From positions 40,170-104,169 of the forward strand of contig NZ_NFJK01000012.1 in NCBI RefSeq assembly GCF_002159845.1: a DNA stretch of 64,000 bases, read 5' to 3'. A model generated the notes under the pieces. It did not search any database, was not told the origin of the DNA, and worked only from the letters and a program-made list of their open reading frames with translations. The position numbers were made by a program, and so were the translations under genes. Positions 52,006 to 60,786 of this stretch are shown here, one piece after another. Origin of the DNA: Anaeromassilibacillus sp. An250 (GTDB lineage Bacteria > Bacillota > Clostridia > Oscillospirales > Acutalibacteraceae). Positions within the stretch are counted from its first letter, which is position 1. Each line of letters begins with the position of its first letter.

Positions 52006-52731
52006 TTAAAGCGCTACAGAATCTTTCGCACGAAAGATCTTGTCCCGTTCTTCCGGGCGGAGCGGACGCGCCTGCCCGGGGGCCAACGCAGGGTCCAGTT
52101 CCAGCGCGCCGATACGCAGGCGTTTGAGGTGCAACACGGTCTTTCCAACCGCGTGGAACATGCGCTTGACCTGATGGAACTTGCCCTCGCAGATCTGCAC
52201 CTGCACCCGCGTAGCATCCAACAGCCGGAGCTCCGCGGGCAGGCATATGCGGTCGCCCAATTCGATTCCAGCGGCAAAGGCTTTGACGTCTTCCTGGGTG
52301 GCCGGAAGGTCCAGTTCCGCCTCGTAAAGCTTATAGACGTGGCTCTTTGGCGCCAGCATCCGATGGGCAAAATCCCCGTCGTCCGTAATCAATAGCAGCC
52401 CTTCTGTATCGCGGTCCAACCGCCCTGCCGGGAAAAGACCACGGCGTTTCAACTCCGGGGGCAAAAGATCCAACACGGTCTCCTGGCGTGCGTCCCGCGC
52501 CGCCGAGAGCACCCCTGCGGGCTTATTCATCATAATATAGGAATACCGCTGGAAATGGAGCGCCTGTCCTTCCACCGCGATGGCGTCCTGCTCCGGATCC
52601 ACCTTGCTGTCCGCTTGGCGCACCACCTGCCCATTGACGGTTACCGCACCGCGCCGGATCAGCGCGCCGGATTCCTTCCGGCTCCCGATATTCTGCGAAG
52701 CCAATACCTTGTCCAACCGTTCCTTTGGCAT
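52006..52731 (-). CDS. RsuA/RluB-family pseudouridine synthase
   Basis: A 241-residue rRNA pseudouridine synthase. An S4 RNA-binding domain (ERLDKVLASQNIGSRKES) precedes the catalytic domain with MMNKPAGVLSAA and the key Asp in FPAGRLDRDTEGLLL; CEGKFHQVKRMFHAVG is typical. RsuA acts at 16S U516 and RluB at 23S U2605; residue 241 length and S4 plus PseudoU domains fit either, and I lean to RsuA. ATG 52731 follows a weak GGATGTG, and the longer frame upstream is not protein-like. Confidence 0.9.
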   Translation of the reverse strand: MPKERLDKVLASQNIGSRKESGALIRRGAVTVNGQVVRQADSKVDPEQDAIAVEGQALHFQRYSYIMMNKPAGVLSAARDARQETVLDLLPPELKRRGLFPAGRLDRDTEGLLLITDDGDFAHRMLAPKSHVYKLYEAELDLPATQEDVKAFAAGIELGDRICLPAELRLLDATRVQVQICEGKFHQVKRMFHAVGKTVLHLKRLRIGALELDPALAPGQARPLRPEERDKIFRAKDSVAL

Positions 52732-52840
52732 GTTTTCACATCCATCCAAATTTGATTCCTCTATTATATCGGTTTTCCCCCGCGAATACAATCGTTCTTT
52801 CCGCAAAGAGCAAAATCCTCCCGCTGGCCAAACGCACGAA

Positions 52841-52881
52841 CATGGCACGATGCCGCGAACGTTTTGCGGCATCGTGCCATG
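52841..52881. terminator. Bidirectional-looking terminator stem
   Basis: CATGGCACGATGCCGC and GCGGCATCGTGCCATG form a 16-bp perfect stem with loop GAACGTTTT, 9 bp after the stop of the DUF4830 gene (52890). Confidence 0.8.
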
Positions 52882-52889
52882 CCTTTTCC

Positions 52890-53519
52890 TCAGTCCGTCG
52901 GCCAGGCGTTCGCGGGGATCTCCGAAGAGGAGACAGGAGCTCCCTCGGACGAAACCGGCGCCTGGGACGAAACCGGGGCCCCGGAAGAGACCGCGCTCTC
53001 CGGAAGGGCGGAGCTCACAGCAGAGGAAGCCGTGCCCGCATTCCCACTGCCCAGCGCGTCAAATGGGAGCATAAAACCATCCAATTCCGTGGAACAGATG
53101 TCGCCGCCGACCACACGGTCCTCAAAGACCAACAAATTGGCATGAACCGGGGTTTCGGCTGGATAATTGGTCACCTCGTAAACCCATTGACGGCAGACCT
53201 TTCCCGCCAATGGTTCCAGGTCAAAGCCCTGTTGCTTTTGCAGGGTGTTGTATTGGGTGTACACCTCGTCGAATGGATCTGGGATGGCCACATCCCGGAT
53301 CTCCAAAGGTTCCGTCTCCACCTGCCAGCCGAATTGTGCCAAGAAAGCGACGCGCTCGTCATTGCTGGAGGCCAGGCAGCTGTACCCCTTGGCGTTTCCG
53401 GATTCCGCGGCAGCATTCCATTTCCCAAAGGCCAAAAATACCGTTATAGCCACCAAAATCACCGCCAGCGCAACAATCACCCACTTCTTCTTTCCCGCTT
53501 TTATGGAACATACAAACAT
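52890..53519 (-). CDS. DUF4830 exported protein
   Basis: A 209-residue protein with one N-terminal membrane segment (about 12-32) and a DUF4830 domain (about 45-150): FLAQFGWQVETEPLEI, DPFDEVYTQYN, LEPLAGKVCRQWVYEVTNYP, LLVFEDRVVGGDI. The C-terminus is a Ser/Ala/Pro-rich low-complexity tail. Members occur in Clostridia and have no established function. It follows the RsuA gene in the same direction but is separated from it by a terminator-like stem. Confidence 0.8.
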   Translation of the reverse strand: MFVCSIKAGKKKWVIVALAVILVAITVFLAFGKWNAAAESGNAKGYSCLASSNDERVAFLAQFGWQVETEPLEIRDVAIPDPFDEVYTQYNTLQKQQGFDLEPLAGKVCRQWVYEVTNYPAETPVHANLLVFEDRVVGGDICSTELDGFMLPFDALGSGNAGTASSAVSSALPESAVSSGAPVSSQAPVSSEGAPVSSSEIPANAWPTD

Positions 53520-53621
53520 AACGGATCCCTCCCCGCGGCGGCCGCCGCTTTTTCATCTCTAATGAATATGCGCCAGCACAGGGAAACATGCCTTTCCTGC
53601 GCTGAGGAAGACAGCAGTAAG

Positions 53622-53661
53622 AAAAAGCACCCACCCCGGCAGTTTGCCGGAGCGGGTGCTC
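53622..53661 (-). terminator. Terminator downstream of exported protein gene 53749
   Basis: On the minus strand GAGCACCCG and CGGGGTGGGTGCT around GCCGGCAAACTGCCGG-like core form a hairpin followed by TTTTTCTT, about 90 bp after the stop at 53749. Confidence 0.75.
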
Positions 53662-53748
53662 GGGGGAAGTTGAAGATCTAAGAAAGAAGATATTTGCAAG
53701 ATTTCAAATCGATAGAAAACGATTTTAGCTTAATAAACACAGGGGATC

Positions 53749-54288
53749 TTATTCAACAATGTCGAACTGGAAGGTGATGTTGCCCCAATAGGTGCCGGTC
53801 ACCGGAATGATCTTGGACGGGATGACTCTGTAGCGGTACTCGCCGTCCTCATCAAAGGACATCACTTCTTTATTGAGTTCGCTGACAAAGTGGGATGTAC
53901 CGTCCTTATAGAAGCCCTGCACCTCATACGGCACATAGTTGTGGCCGCGATAGAGCGCGAAATCCGGGCAATCGTCCGGCATGCCGGACTTGCGGGTGCT
54001 GGTAATCGAGAGCACAATCTTGCCGCCGTTCAAATTCGAGATGCCTTCCGCCTTGAACGTGGAGGTTGTGCCGCCCTTGACGAGCTGTACGCCCATCGGG
54101 ATGGTGATGGTATAGGTCGGCTCCGCCACAGCGTCATATTCCAGTTCTACGCTGGCTTTGCCATTGATAAAGGAATCCTGATCGAAAATGACACTGCCGG
54201 GGTTCACGTCCTTTGCCGCTGCAAACGCGGAGGTCGTCATACCGGCCGCCATCAGCGCTGCGAGGCAAAACGCCATTGCTTTTTTCAT
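53749..54288 (-). CDS. Small exported beta-rich protein
   Basis: A 179-residue secreted protein starting at ATG 54288 with AGGAGG-like GGAGGAACAAATT before it. Signal peptide about 1-23 (ending SAFAAA). The mature part is beta-rich with YTITIPMGVQLVKGG near its start and TGTYWGNITFQFDIVE at the end, the layout of small surface beta-sandwich subunits (camelysin-like or pilus-like). I do not recognise a named family. It lies 66 bp after the 54355 gene on the same strand and is probably its co-transcribed partner. Confidence 0.6.
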   Translation of the reverse strand: MKKAMAFCLAALMAAGMTTSAFAAAKDVNPGSVIFDQDSFINGKASVELEYDAVAEPTYTITIPMGVQLVKGGTTSTFKAEGISNLNGGKIVLSITSTRKSGMPDDCPDFALYRGHNYVPYEVQGFYKDGTSHFVSELNKEVMSFDEDGEYRYRVIPSKIIPVTGTYWGNITFQFDIVE

Positions 54289-54354
54289 AATTTGTTCCTC
54301 CATTATTGTAGAAATCTCTATCTAAATGCCCCTGTAAAGGGATCAGAATAGACG

Positions 54355-54888
54355 TTAGCCAACCAGCAGCTTTGTTTTGACGTTCGCCCCATTCATCTGG
54401 GTATTGGTATCCAAAGAATAGGTACTGATTTTAATCGTCGCCTCATATTCACCTGCATCCAGCGCACGGGAAAGCGTCTCTTCCTGGATGGCCTTGCCTG
54501 GCGCTACCATCTTCGAAGTGTACAGTGTCTCGCCCGTCTCGTCCAAAACCAGCTCAAAAATAAAGTAGCAAGGGTTTTCTTCCGGGTTCAGGAGCAGGAT
54601 CTTAACATCTTTCTCCCCAGCTGGCAGAGCGATGGACGCATAGCCCGGGATCTTGATCCCCTGCTCTTCGCCATTTGCGCTCGGCGGTGTGTTGCCATTC
54701 CAGTCCTGCGCCGCCTCGTCGAGATCGGGGGTGAACGTCTGCTCCTCGTTATACGGGGCATCCACCCATTCCTGGTAATGCATCCCTGCAAAAACACCCG
54801 CACCCATCAAAAGCAACATACACAGGATACCGGCAGCGATCAGCACGCCCTTCTTCTGGGCGCTCCATGTTTTCTTGTTTTCTTCCAT
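54355..54888 (-). CDS. Single-pass membrane protein paired with 53749
   Basis: A 177-residue protein with a cytoplasmic N-terminal stub, one transmembrane helix (about 13-35) and an extracytoplasmic beta-rich domain: GIKIPGYASIALPAGEKD, LNPEENPCYFIFELVLDE, LYTSKMVAPGKA and a C-terminal NGANVKTKLLVG. This set of motifs recurs in Clostridia beside secreted beta-proteins like the one downstream. The two may assemble together on the cell surface. Function is not known. Confidence 0.6.
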   Translation of the reverse strand: MEENKKTWSAQKKGVLIAAGILCMLLLMGAGVFAGMHYQEWVDAPYNEEQTFTPDLDEAAQDWNGNTPPSANGEEQGIKIPGYASIALPAGEKDVKILLLNPEENPCYFIFELVLDETGETLYTSKMVAPGKAIQEETLSRALDAGEYEATIKISTYSLDTNTQMNGANVKTKLLVG

Positions 54889-55017
54889 TTTTTAACAACC
54901 TTTCCCATCCGGCTTTGATAAGCCGTATCAATTCCCTACGAAATTTACCGATACATAGAATAGATGGGCAGCGTTAAAGGCATGTTTTCCCTTTGTTAAA
55001 TCTAGGCAAAAAATAAA

Positions 55018-55053
55018 GCAGCCGTTCCAGTCGAAATGGACTGGAACGGCTGC
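55018..55053. terminator. Terminator between EF-G-like gene and 54355
   Basis: GCAGCCGTTCCAGTC, loop GAAAT, GGACTGGAACGGCTGC; perfect 15-bp stem. A-rich left flank acts as T-run on the minus strand. Confidence 0.85.
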
Positions 55054-55127
55054 CGGTTCTCTTACATAAATTTTACAAAAACGTTCTGCTGGGAAAGGCG
55101 GCTTTTTCATGCCCCTGCTGGAAGCCT

Positions 55128-57194
55128 TTATTCGGCATCCGCCTTGGCCTGCTCGATCACCTTCTGGGCAACCTGGGCGGGCGCTTCTTCATAGCGGGTA
55201 AAATCGAAGGTATAGCTGCCGCGTCCCTGGGTAACCTGGCGGACAAATGTACAGAAGTCGTGCATCTCTGCCACCGGGACCTCTGCCTCGACCGTCTGCT
55301 TGCCGGGGCCTGCGGGCTCCATGCCCAGCACGCGGCCGCGGCGCTTGTTGACCTCGCCCATGATGTCGCCCATGTTCGCGTCCGGAACCGTGGCGCGCAG
55401 GGTGCCAATGGGTTCCAACAGCACCGGGCTGGCCTGCGGCATACCTGCCTTGTACGCGAGGGAGGCCGCGGTCTTAAACGCCATTTCCGAGGAATCCACC
55501 GGGTGATACGAACCGTCATACAGCGTGGCGCGCAGGCCTACCACCGGATAGCCAGCCAACGGGCCGTGCGCAATGCACTCCTGCAATCCCTTCTCGACCG
55601 CCGGGAAGTAGCCCTTCGGGACGGAACCGCCCACAACGCGCTCTCCAAACTCCAGGCCCTCGCTGTCGCAGGGCTCGAACTCGATCCACACATCGCCGAA
55701 CTGGCCGTGGCCGCCCGTCTGTTTCTTATGGCGTCCCTGGACCTGCACCTTCTTACGGATGGTCTCGCGGTACGGGACACGCGGCTGCTCCAGCGTGACC
55801 TCCACGCCGAACTTCGCTTTCAGCTTGGAAACGATGACATCCAGATGCTGCTCGCCCAGGCCGCTGATGACCATCTGATGGGTCTCGGCATTGTTTTCAA
55901 ATTTGATGACCGGGTCCTCTTCCATCAAACGGAACAGGCCCTGCGCCACCTTATCCTCTTCGCCCTTCTTTTTCGGCAGGATGGCCATGGAGAGCGTCGG
56001 GACCGGATAGGTAATTCCGTCCAAGGTGACCTTGCGCGTCGGGGAGCACAGCGTGTCGCCCGTGGAGACGTTGCCTAGTTTGAGCACAGCGCCGATGTCG
56101 CCCGCCGTGATGCAGCCCATCTCCTCCTGCTTTTTGCCGCGCATCATAACCGTCTTGCCGATGCGCTCCAAGTTGCCCGTGCGCATATCGATGAGCTGGG
56201 CGTCCGTCGCAACCTTGCCGGAGATGGTCTTGATGAAGGACATCTTTCCAACGAAGGGGTCCGCGATGGTCTTGAAGACGATCGCCGCCGTTGCACCGTC
56301 CGGGTTGACCGAAAGCTCGACCGGGTTCCCATCGATGTCGGCTGCAATCTCGCCGCTCTTTTCCAAAGCGGATGGGGCCAGCCAGGTCAGGCCGTCCAGG
56401 AACTGCTCCATACCGCGCATCAGGAGCGCGTCGCCGCAGAACACCGGGCAGATCGCGCCGGATTTGACGCCCTTGCTGACGCCCACGATGACCTCTTCCG
56501 GCGTAAAAGGCTCGCCGGAGAAATATTTCTCAAACATCTCGTCGCTGGTCTCCGCAACAGCCTCATAGATTGCCGTGCGCAGGCCCTCCAAACGGTCGCC
56601 CATGGGCGGCATGGCCACTTCAACGGGCTTGCCGTTCGAGTAATCGTAGGCCTTATATTCCAAAATATTGACATATATGTTTGCTTTGCCATCTTCGATG
56701 TACGGGACAACCACCGGGCAAACCGAGGGGCCGAAACTGGCCTTCAAGTCCTCGAACACGCGGTAAAAACGCGCGCTCTCATCGCACAGGCCGTTGACAA
56801 AGAAAATCTTCGCCAGGCCACGGGCGTCCGCCGCTGCAACTGCCTTTTCCGTGCCGACGTTCACGCCGTCCTTGCCGGAAACCGCAATCAGGACCGAATC
56901 CGCCGCGCGCACCGCTTCACACATGGCCCCCTCGAAGTCAAACAGTCCGGGAGCATCCAGCAGATTGATCTTATGATTTCTCCACTCCAGCGGGGCGATT
57001 GCCGCGCTGACGGTTGTTTTTCTCCTGATTTCCTCGGGGTCATAGTCGCATACCGTATTCCCCTCGCCGACCTTGCCAAAGCGGTCTGTGGCGCCGGAAA
57101 GGTAGAGCATGGCCTCCGCGATGGAGGTCTTGCCTGCTCCGCTATGCCCCGCAATTGCAATGTTCAGAATATCTTTTGCATTGTACAATTTCAC
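55128..57194 (-). CDS. EF-G-like translational GTPase with altered G4 motif
   Basis: A 688-residue protein with all five EF-G domains. G1 is GHSGAGKTS (16-24) and G3 is DAPG (80-83). The G4 guanine-specificity motif NKxD is replaced by N134-G-L-C137, aligning FFVNGLCDESARFY with the canonical FVNKMDRENADFY, so the Lys and Asp that recognise guanine are missing. Domains II-V are normal (GLGEQHLDVIVSKLKAKF, RVPYRETIR, SGGS-type SSEMAFKTAA, VNKRRGRVLGME). This is a paralogue of EF-G (EF-G2 or TetM-like class), not the main fusA, which would keep NKMD. Its role may be stress-linked or ribosome-recycling. Confidence 0.85.
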   Translation of the reverse strand: MKLYNAKDILNIAIAGHSGAGKTSIAEAMLYLSGATDRFGKVGEGNTVCDYDPEEIRRKTTVSAAIAPLEWRNHKINLLDAPGLFDFEGAMCEAVRAADSVLIAVSGKDGVNVGTEKAVAAADARGLAKIFFVNGLCDESARFYRVFEDLKASFGPSVCPVVVPYIEDGKANIYVNILEYKAYDYSNGKPVEVAMPPMGDRLEGLRTAIYEAVAETSDEMFEKYFSGEPFTPEEVIVGVSKGVKSGAICPVFCGDALLMRGMEQFLDGLTWLAPSALEKSGEIAADIDGNPVELSVNPDGATAAIVFKTIADPFVGKMSFIKTISGKVATDAQLIDMRTGNLERIGKTVMMRGKKQEEMGCITAGDIGAVLKLGNVSTGDTLCSPTRKVTLDGITYPVPTLSMAILPKKKGEEDKVAQGLFRLMEEDPVIKFENNAETHQMVISGLGEQHLDVIVSKLKAKFGVEVTLEQPRVPYRETIRKKVQVQGRHKKQTGGHGQFGDVWIEFEPCDSEGLEFGERVVGGSVPKGYFPAVEKGLQECIAHGPLAGYPVVGLRATLYDGSYHPVDSSEMAFKTAASLAYKAGMPQASPVLLEPIGTLRATVPDANMGDIMGEVNKRRGRVLGMEPAGPGKQTVEAEVPVAEMHDFCTFVRQVTQGRGSYTFDFTRYEEAPAQVAQKVIEQAKADAE

Positions 57195-57549
57195 CTTAAA
57201 AACTCCTTTCAGGGGTTGATTGGTACAACTTTACAATTGTTCAATCAAATTAATAACAATTATATCGTATTCTCACAAACATTACAAGCCAAAATGCAAA
57301 AATTAACGGAATAGAAATAGAAAGTTTTTCTGGAAAGTTATAAATTGCATGCAATTCTCTGTATAGTTTATACAAACTGGGTTCTCTTTTCTGGCCAAAT
57401 GCGCGAAAATCCAAGGGTTCCCCCAAGAAAGGACGCAAACCGAACCCAAAATTTTGCCGTTCCGTCCTGCCGAAAATGCATAGAAAAAGCCGCCGCCCTT
57501 TCCGCAGTGGAAAAGGCGGCGGCAAACATTTCGATTGGAAGCGTTACAA
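57195..57549. other. Intergenic region between fba and EF-G-like gene
   Basis: It contains the fba terminator at 57484-57523 and an AT-rich stretch (57195-57340) with the putative promoter of the EF-G-like gene. No gene or other structured RNA was recognised. Confidence 0.5.
57484..57523 (-). terminator. Terminator after fructose-bisphosphate aldolase
   Basis: On the minus strand GCCGCCGCCTTTTCC, loop ACTGC, GGAAAGGGCGGCGGC followed by TTTTT, 26 bp after the stop codon. Confidence 0.88.
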
Positions 57550-58488
57550 TTAGGCTTTGCCCTCGCAGCCGAGAACCGTCTTGATCTTATGCTCCACGAG
57601 GCCCTGGATGGCGTCGCGCGCAACCCCCAGATACTGGCGGGGATCGAAGTGGGACGGATTCTCCGCAAAATACTTGCGGACGGTTGCGGTCATCGCGAGG
57701 CGGAGGTCGGAGTCCACGTTGATCTTGCAGACTGCCTTGGCTGCCGCTTCACGCAGCATCTCTTCCGGGATGCCGATTGCGTCGGGCATCTGGCCGCCGT
57801 ACTGGTTGACCATCTGCACAAACTCCGGGAGGACAGAGGAGGCGCCGTGCAGAACGATCGGGAAGCCCGGCAGGCGGTTGGAAACTTCCTCAAGGATATC
57901 AAGGCGCAGCTTCGGCTTCTGGCCGGGTTTGAACTTGTAAGCACCGTGGCTCGTGCCGATTGCAATGGCAAGGGAGTCCACGCCTGTCCGTGTTACAAAA
58001 TCCTGTACCTCGTCCGGATCCGTGAACTGTGCTTTGTCGTCTTCTACCTTGACGTCGTCCTCAACGCCGGCAAGCTTGCCGAGCTCGGCCTCTACCGTGA
58101 CGTTGTACTTGTGTGCATACTCGACCACTCTGCGGGCCTCTTCCACATTCTCCTCATAGGGCTTTGCGGAACCGTCAAACATGACGGAGGTGAAGCCGTC
58201 GTCGATGCAAGCCTTGCACATCTCAAAGGACGGGCCATGGTCCAAATGCAGGGCAACCGGAATATCCGGATTCTCTTTTACAGCGGCCTCGACCATCTTT
58301 ACCAGATAGGCCGGGTGCGCATACTTGCGGGCGCTGGAAGAAACCTGCAGGATCACAGGGGCCTTCAGCTCCGCGCAGGCGCTCATAATGCCCTGGATGA
58401 TTTCCATATCGTTAATATTGAACGCGCCGATCGCATAGCCGCCGTCGTATGCCTTTTTGAACATTTCCTTGGTATTTACCAATGCCAT
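57550..58488 (-). CDS. fba: Class II fructose-bisphosphate aldolase
   Basis: A 312-residue zinc-dependent aldolase cleaving fructose 1,6-bisphosphate in glycolysis. Zinc-site and catalytic residues appear in ALHLDHGPSFEMC (Asp83, His84), followed by the family sequence FTSVMFDGSAKPYEEN, VEAELGKLAGVEDD with zinc Glu, IAIGTSHGAYKF and LHGASSVLPEF (His). Tagatose-bisphosphate aldolases are close relatives, but context and sequence favour the fructose enzyme. I used ATG 58488 (RBS GGAGTGATTCC). Confidence 0.94.
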   Translation of the reverse strand: MALVNTKEMFKKAYDGGYAIGAFNINDMEIIQGIMSACAELKAPVILQVSSSARKYAHPAYLVKMVEAAVKENPDIPVALHLDHGPSFEMCKACIDDGFTSVMFDGSAKPYEENVEEARRVVEYAHKYNVTVEAELGKLAGVEDDVKVEDDKAQFTDPDEVQDFVTRTGVDSLAIAIGTSHGAYKFKPGQKPKLRLDILEEVSNRLPGFPIVLHGASSVLPEFVQMVNQYGGQMPDAIGIPEEMLREAAAKAVCKINVDSDLRLAMTATVRKYFAENPSHFDPRQYLGVARDAIQGLVEHKIKTVLGCEGKA

Positions 58489-58667
58489 TGGAATCACTCC
58501 TATCTTTTAGATGCCCTTATTATACCGCATATTCCACAAAAAAGAAATACCTTTTGGCAAAAAAGCAAGCGGAGAATGGGCGAGTTTGTAAGCCGCAGCG
58601 AATCTGCAAAAAATTGGCCGGACCCAACAAAACGTATCCTCCTTATGGAAAGCCATCGGACCAAAAA

Positions 58668-58698
58668 CCGGGCACGGGGCGAAAACGCCCGTGCCCGG
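58668..58698 (-). terminator. Terminator after OGG-type glycosylase
   Basis: On the minus strand CCGGGCACGGGC-GTTTTC-GCCCCGTGCCCGG followed by TTTTT, about 33 bp after the stop at 58731. Confidence 0.88.
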
Positions 58699-58730
58699 GA
58701 TGGTTGTTTGAATTGGTCTTTTTGACGACG

Positions 58731-59525
58731 TTAAGCGCTCACGGATTGCCCGCCCGGCGGCGCCGTGCGGATATAATGGAACAGGTATTGCTGGGCAATG
58801 CCGGCATACGGGCCGAAGTCCTCCGGTTTCCTGCCGGGGAACCATTCCTTCATGGCGCGCTTCATCCACACATCCATTGGGAATGCTTCCAGCCGGTGCA
58901 GGCCATAGAGCAACGCGCAGTCCGCCACCTTGGGGCCCACGCCCACAATGGCCATCAGCTGCTCGCGCGCCTGTGCAAGGGGAGCGGCCCGCAGGGCTTC
59001 CAGATCGACTTCCCCGGAAGCCACCTTCCGCGCCGCGTCGAGTATGTACCGCGCGCGGAAGCCGCAGCGCAGGCACGCGAGGTCCTCTTCCTCCAGGCCG
59101 GCAAGACGTTCCGGCGATGGAAAACACCGGACCCCTTGCTCCATCTCCTCGCCAAAGGCTTCGCACAGCCGCGAAATGATCCCTTTGATCCGGGGGATGT
59201 TGTTGTTCTGGGAGATGATAAACGAACAAAGCGCCTCCCACGGGTCCTGCTGCAAAATCCGTATCCCGGGCGCAAAGGACGCAGCCTTTGCCAAAACCGG
59301 GCTGGACGCGGACAAGGCCTCCCGGATGGCCGCATAATCGCGGTCCAGGTCAAAATACGCGCGCCAGAAGGGATCGTCCATGGCCGCTTCCATATGATCC
59401 TGCGAAACACACAGGGCCTTCCCCCCGGCGGTCCCCCGATAGGAGCCGTCCGGCTGGCGGTCCCAGCGGAAGCACTGCCCGCATTCCAGCGTCGCCCCCA
59501 AGTCAAAATCGCGCAGGGCGGTCAT
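58731..59525 (-). CDS. 8-oxoguanine DNA glycosylase (OGG-like)
   Basis: A 264-residue base-excision repair enzyme. An N-terminal OGG domain (FDLGATLECGQCFRW) is followed by the helix-hairpin-helix GPD region: the Lys-Asp catalytic pair Lys199 in VGVGPKVADC and Asp218 in FPMDVW. These are the residues that form the Schiff base and activate it in OGG1. Length is typical. The gene starts one base after the stop of the SseB gene, so both are co-transcribed. Confidence 0.94.
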   Translation of the reverse strand: MTALRDFDLGATLECGQCFRWDRQPDGSYRGTAGGKALCVSQDHMEAAMDDPFWRAYFDLDRDYAAIREALSASSPVLAKAASFAPGIRILQQDPWEALCSFIISQNNNIPRIKGIISRLCEAFGEEMEQGVRCFPSPERLAGLEEEDLACLRCGFRARYILDAARKVASGEVDLEALRAAPLAQAREQLMAIVGVGPKVADCALLYGLHRLEAFPMDVWMKRAMKEWFPGRKPEDFGPYAGIAQQYLFHYIRTAPPGGQSVSA

Positions 59526-60302
59526 TTAATCTTCCAACTCCACGTCGATGCCCTTGCGGTAGAACGGCTTCTTGTCCTCGATGGCCTGTTTGCCAAATTT
59601 GCCGCTGGACGGCATCAGATCCAGGAATTCGCCCGCCTTCATCGCCTTATGGCAGGCATCGACCGTCGCTTTAAAGAGTTCCTGGTGGTTGACGCCCTGG
59701 GTCAGGCTCACGATCACCAGATGGTGCGGCTCATTCATGTTGGTCTTATAATTCGCCGTGAACAGCCATGCACTGAGCACTTCTGTGCGGGTCTTAAAAT
59801 ATTCGCACAGCGTCTGCACCAGCTCCTTCGGATACGGATCGGGCTTGGAGAGCACCACCATATCCGGGCTGATCGGGCGTTGCTGCAACGGATTGGCGAT
59901 TTGCTCCATCGTATTGGTGCGGATCACCAGGTTCTGGCTTGCCGGGTTGACCACAAAGCCCGCGACCTGCCCCTTTTGGCCCAGGACCAACGTGCGCAGC
60001 TCGGTAAAATCGAGCGTCATGGCGTCCTTTGTGTCGGGCGCCCATTTTTTGAGTTCGTCCATGTCGGAGAACATTGCAAAGAAGCTCTCCCCTTTTGTGG
60101 TGGTCGCTGCACGGAACTTCACCTGGGTCTGCTGGTTCGGCTTGCCTTCTTCGGGACTCGGATCCAGCGTCACCGGGGTGATGTAGTGCATTTTCCGCAT
60201 CTCTTCGATCAGTTCCAGTTCGTCTTTCCTTGTTTTATTTGTATCAAACTGCTTCAGTTTGCTGATAAACGCAGGATTTTGAACAGGTTGGTTAAGCTGC
60301 AT
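59526..60302 (-). CDS. SseB family protein
   Basis: A 258-residue cytosolic protein with an N-terminal SseB domain (about 10-125: FISKLKQFDTNKTRKDELEL, ESFFAMFSDMDELKKW, ALTLDFTELRTLV-type region, GFVVNPASQNLVI) and a C-terminal SseB-like domain (about 135-258: LSAWLFTANYKTN, HHLVIVSLTQG). SseB relates to serine sensitivity in Escherichia coli and its molecular role is uncertain. It is directly upstream of the OGG-like gene and shares its transcript. Confidence 0.88.
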   Translation of the reverse strand: MQLNQPVQNPAFISKLKQFDTNKTRKDELELIEEMRKMHYITPVTLDPSPEEGKPNQQTQVKFRAATTTKGESFFAMFSDMDELKKWAPDTKDAMTLDFTELRTLVLGQKGQVAGFVVNPASQNLVIRTNTMEQIANPLQQRPISPDMVVLSKPDPYPKELVQTLCEYFKTRTEVLSAWLFTANYKTNMNEPHHLVIVSLTQGVNHQELFKATVDACHKAMKAGEFLDLMPSSGKFGKQAIEDKKPFYRKGIDVELED

Positions 60303-60446
60303 AAATTGGTACCTCCTGAAAATTTGGTATTTGTATGATTATATCCCTATAACGCACATTTTGCAAGTAAAACACTTTCTTCTCCCTGTATTATTCACCA
60401 CATGTCCCTAAAATCCAGCGGAAAATAAAAAATTTGTTTCTTACCC

Positions 60447-60475
60447 TTGACAAATGGCATTTCCATTTCTATAAT
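60447..60475 (+). promoter_or_regulatory. Consensus promoter of T-box/trpB2 unit
   Basis: TTGACA (60447-60452) and TATAAT (60470-60475) with an exact 17-bp spacer just upstream of the T-box leader. Confidence 0.9.
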
Positions 60476-60489
60476 GAAATTAACAAAAG

Positions 60490-60757
60490 AAACCGTTGAG
60501 TAAGGAGAGTACATAGGCAAAGCGCTCAAAAGAGAGCCGCAGGCGGTGCGATTGCGGCGGGCAGCGGCTTATGGAATGGGCTTACGAGGGCGGGGCGAAC
60601 GGACAAAGACAGTCCCAGTAGCTGCCGACGGGAACTCCACCCGTTACCAAGGGAGCGCGTATGGAAGTATGCGGAACAAGCGGCGCGAAGGCGCAATCCG
60701 GGTGGTACCGCAGGAGTGAATGCTCTTGTCCCAGAAAATGGGGCAAGGGCTTTTTTG
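60490..60757 (+). promoter_or_regulatory. Tryptophan-specific T-box riboswitch
   Basis: A T-box leader. It starts with GTTGAGTAAGGAGAGTAC, continues with AGAGAGCCG, and the specifier loop reads GAATGGGC, placing codon TGG (60577-60579), tryptophan, at the specifier position. The T-box bulge GGGTGGTACCGC (60700-60711) is conserved, and the terminator GCTCTTGTCCC...GGGGCAAGGGC with TTTTTT ends at 60756. Uncharged tRNA-Trp should favour read-through into trpB2. Confidence 0.96.
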
Positions 60758-60786
60758 TTTATAAAAATCAAAAGGAGGAAATTCGC

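Noticed and set aside
58482..60338. A 618-codon open frame on the plus strand over the OGG and SseB genes
   Set aside because: Arg/Pro/His-rich shadow of two clear genes, with no recognised motif.
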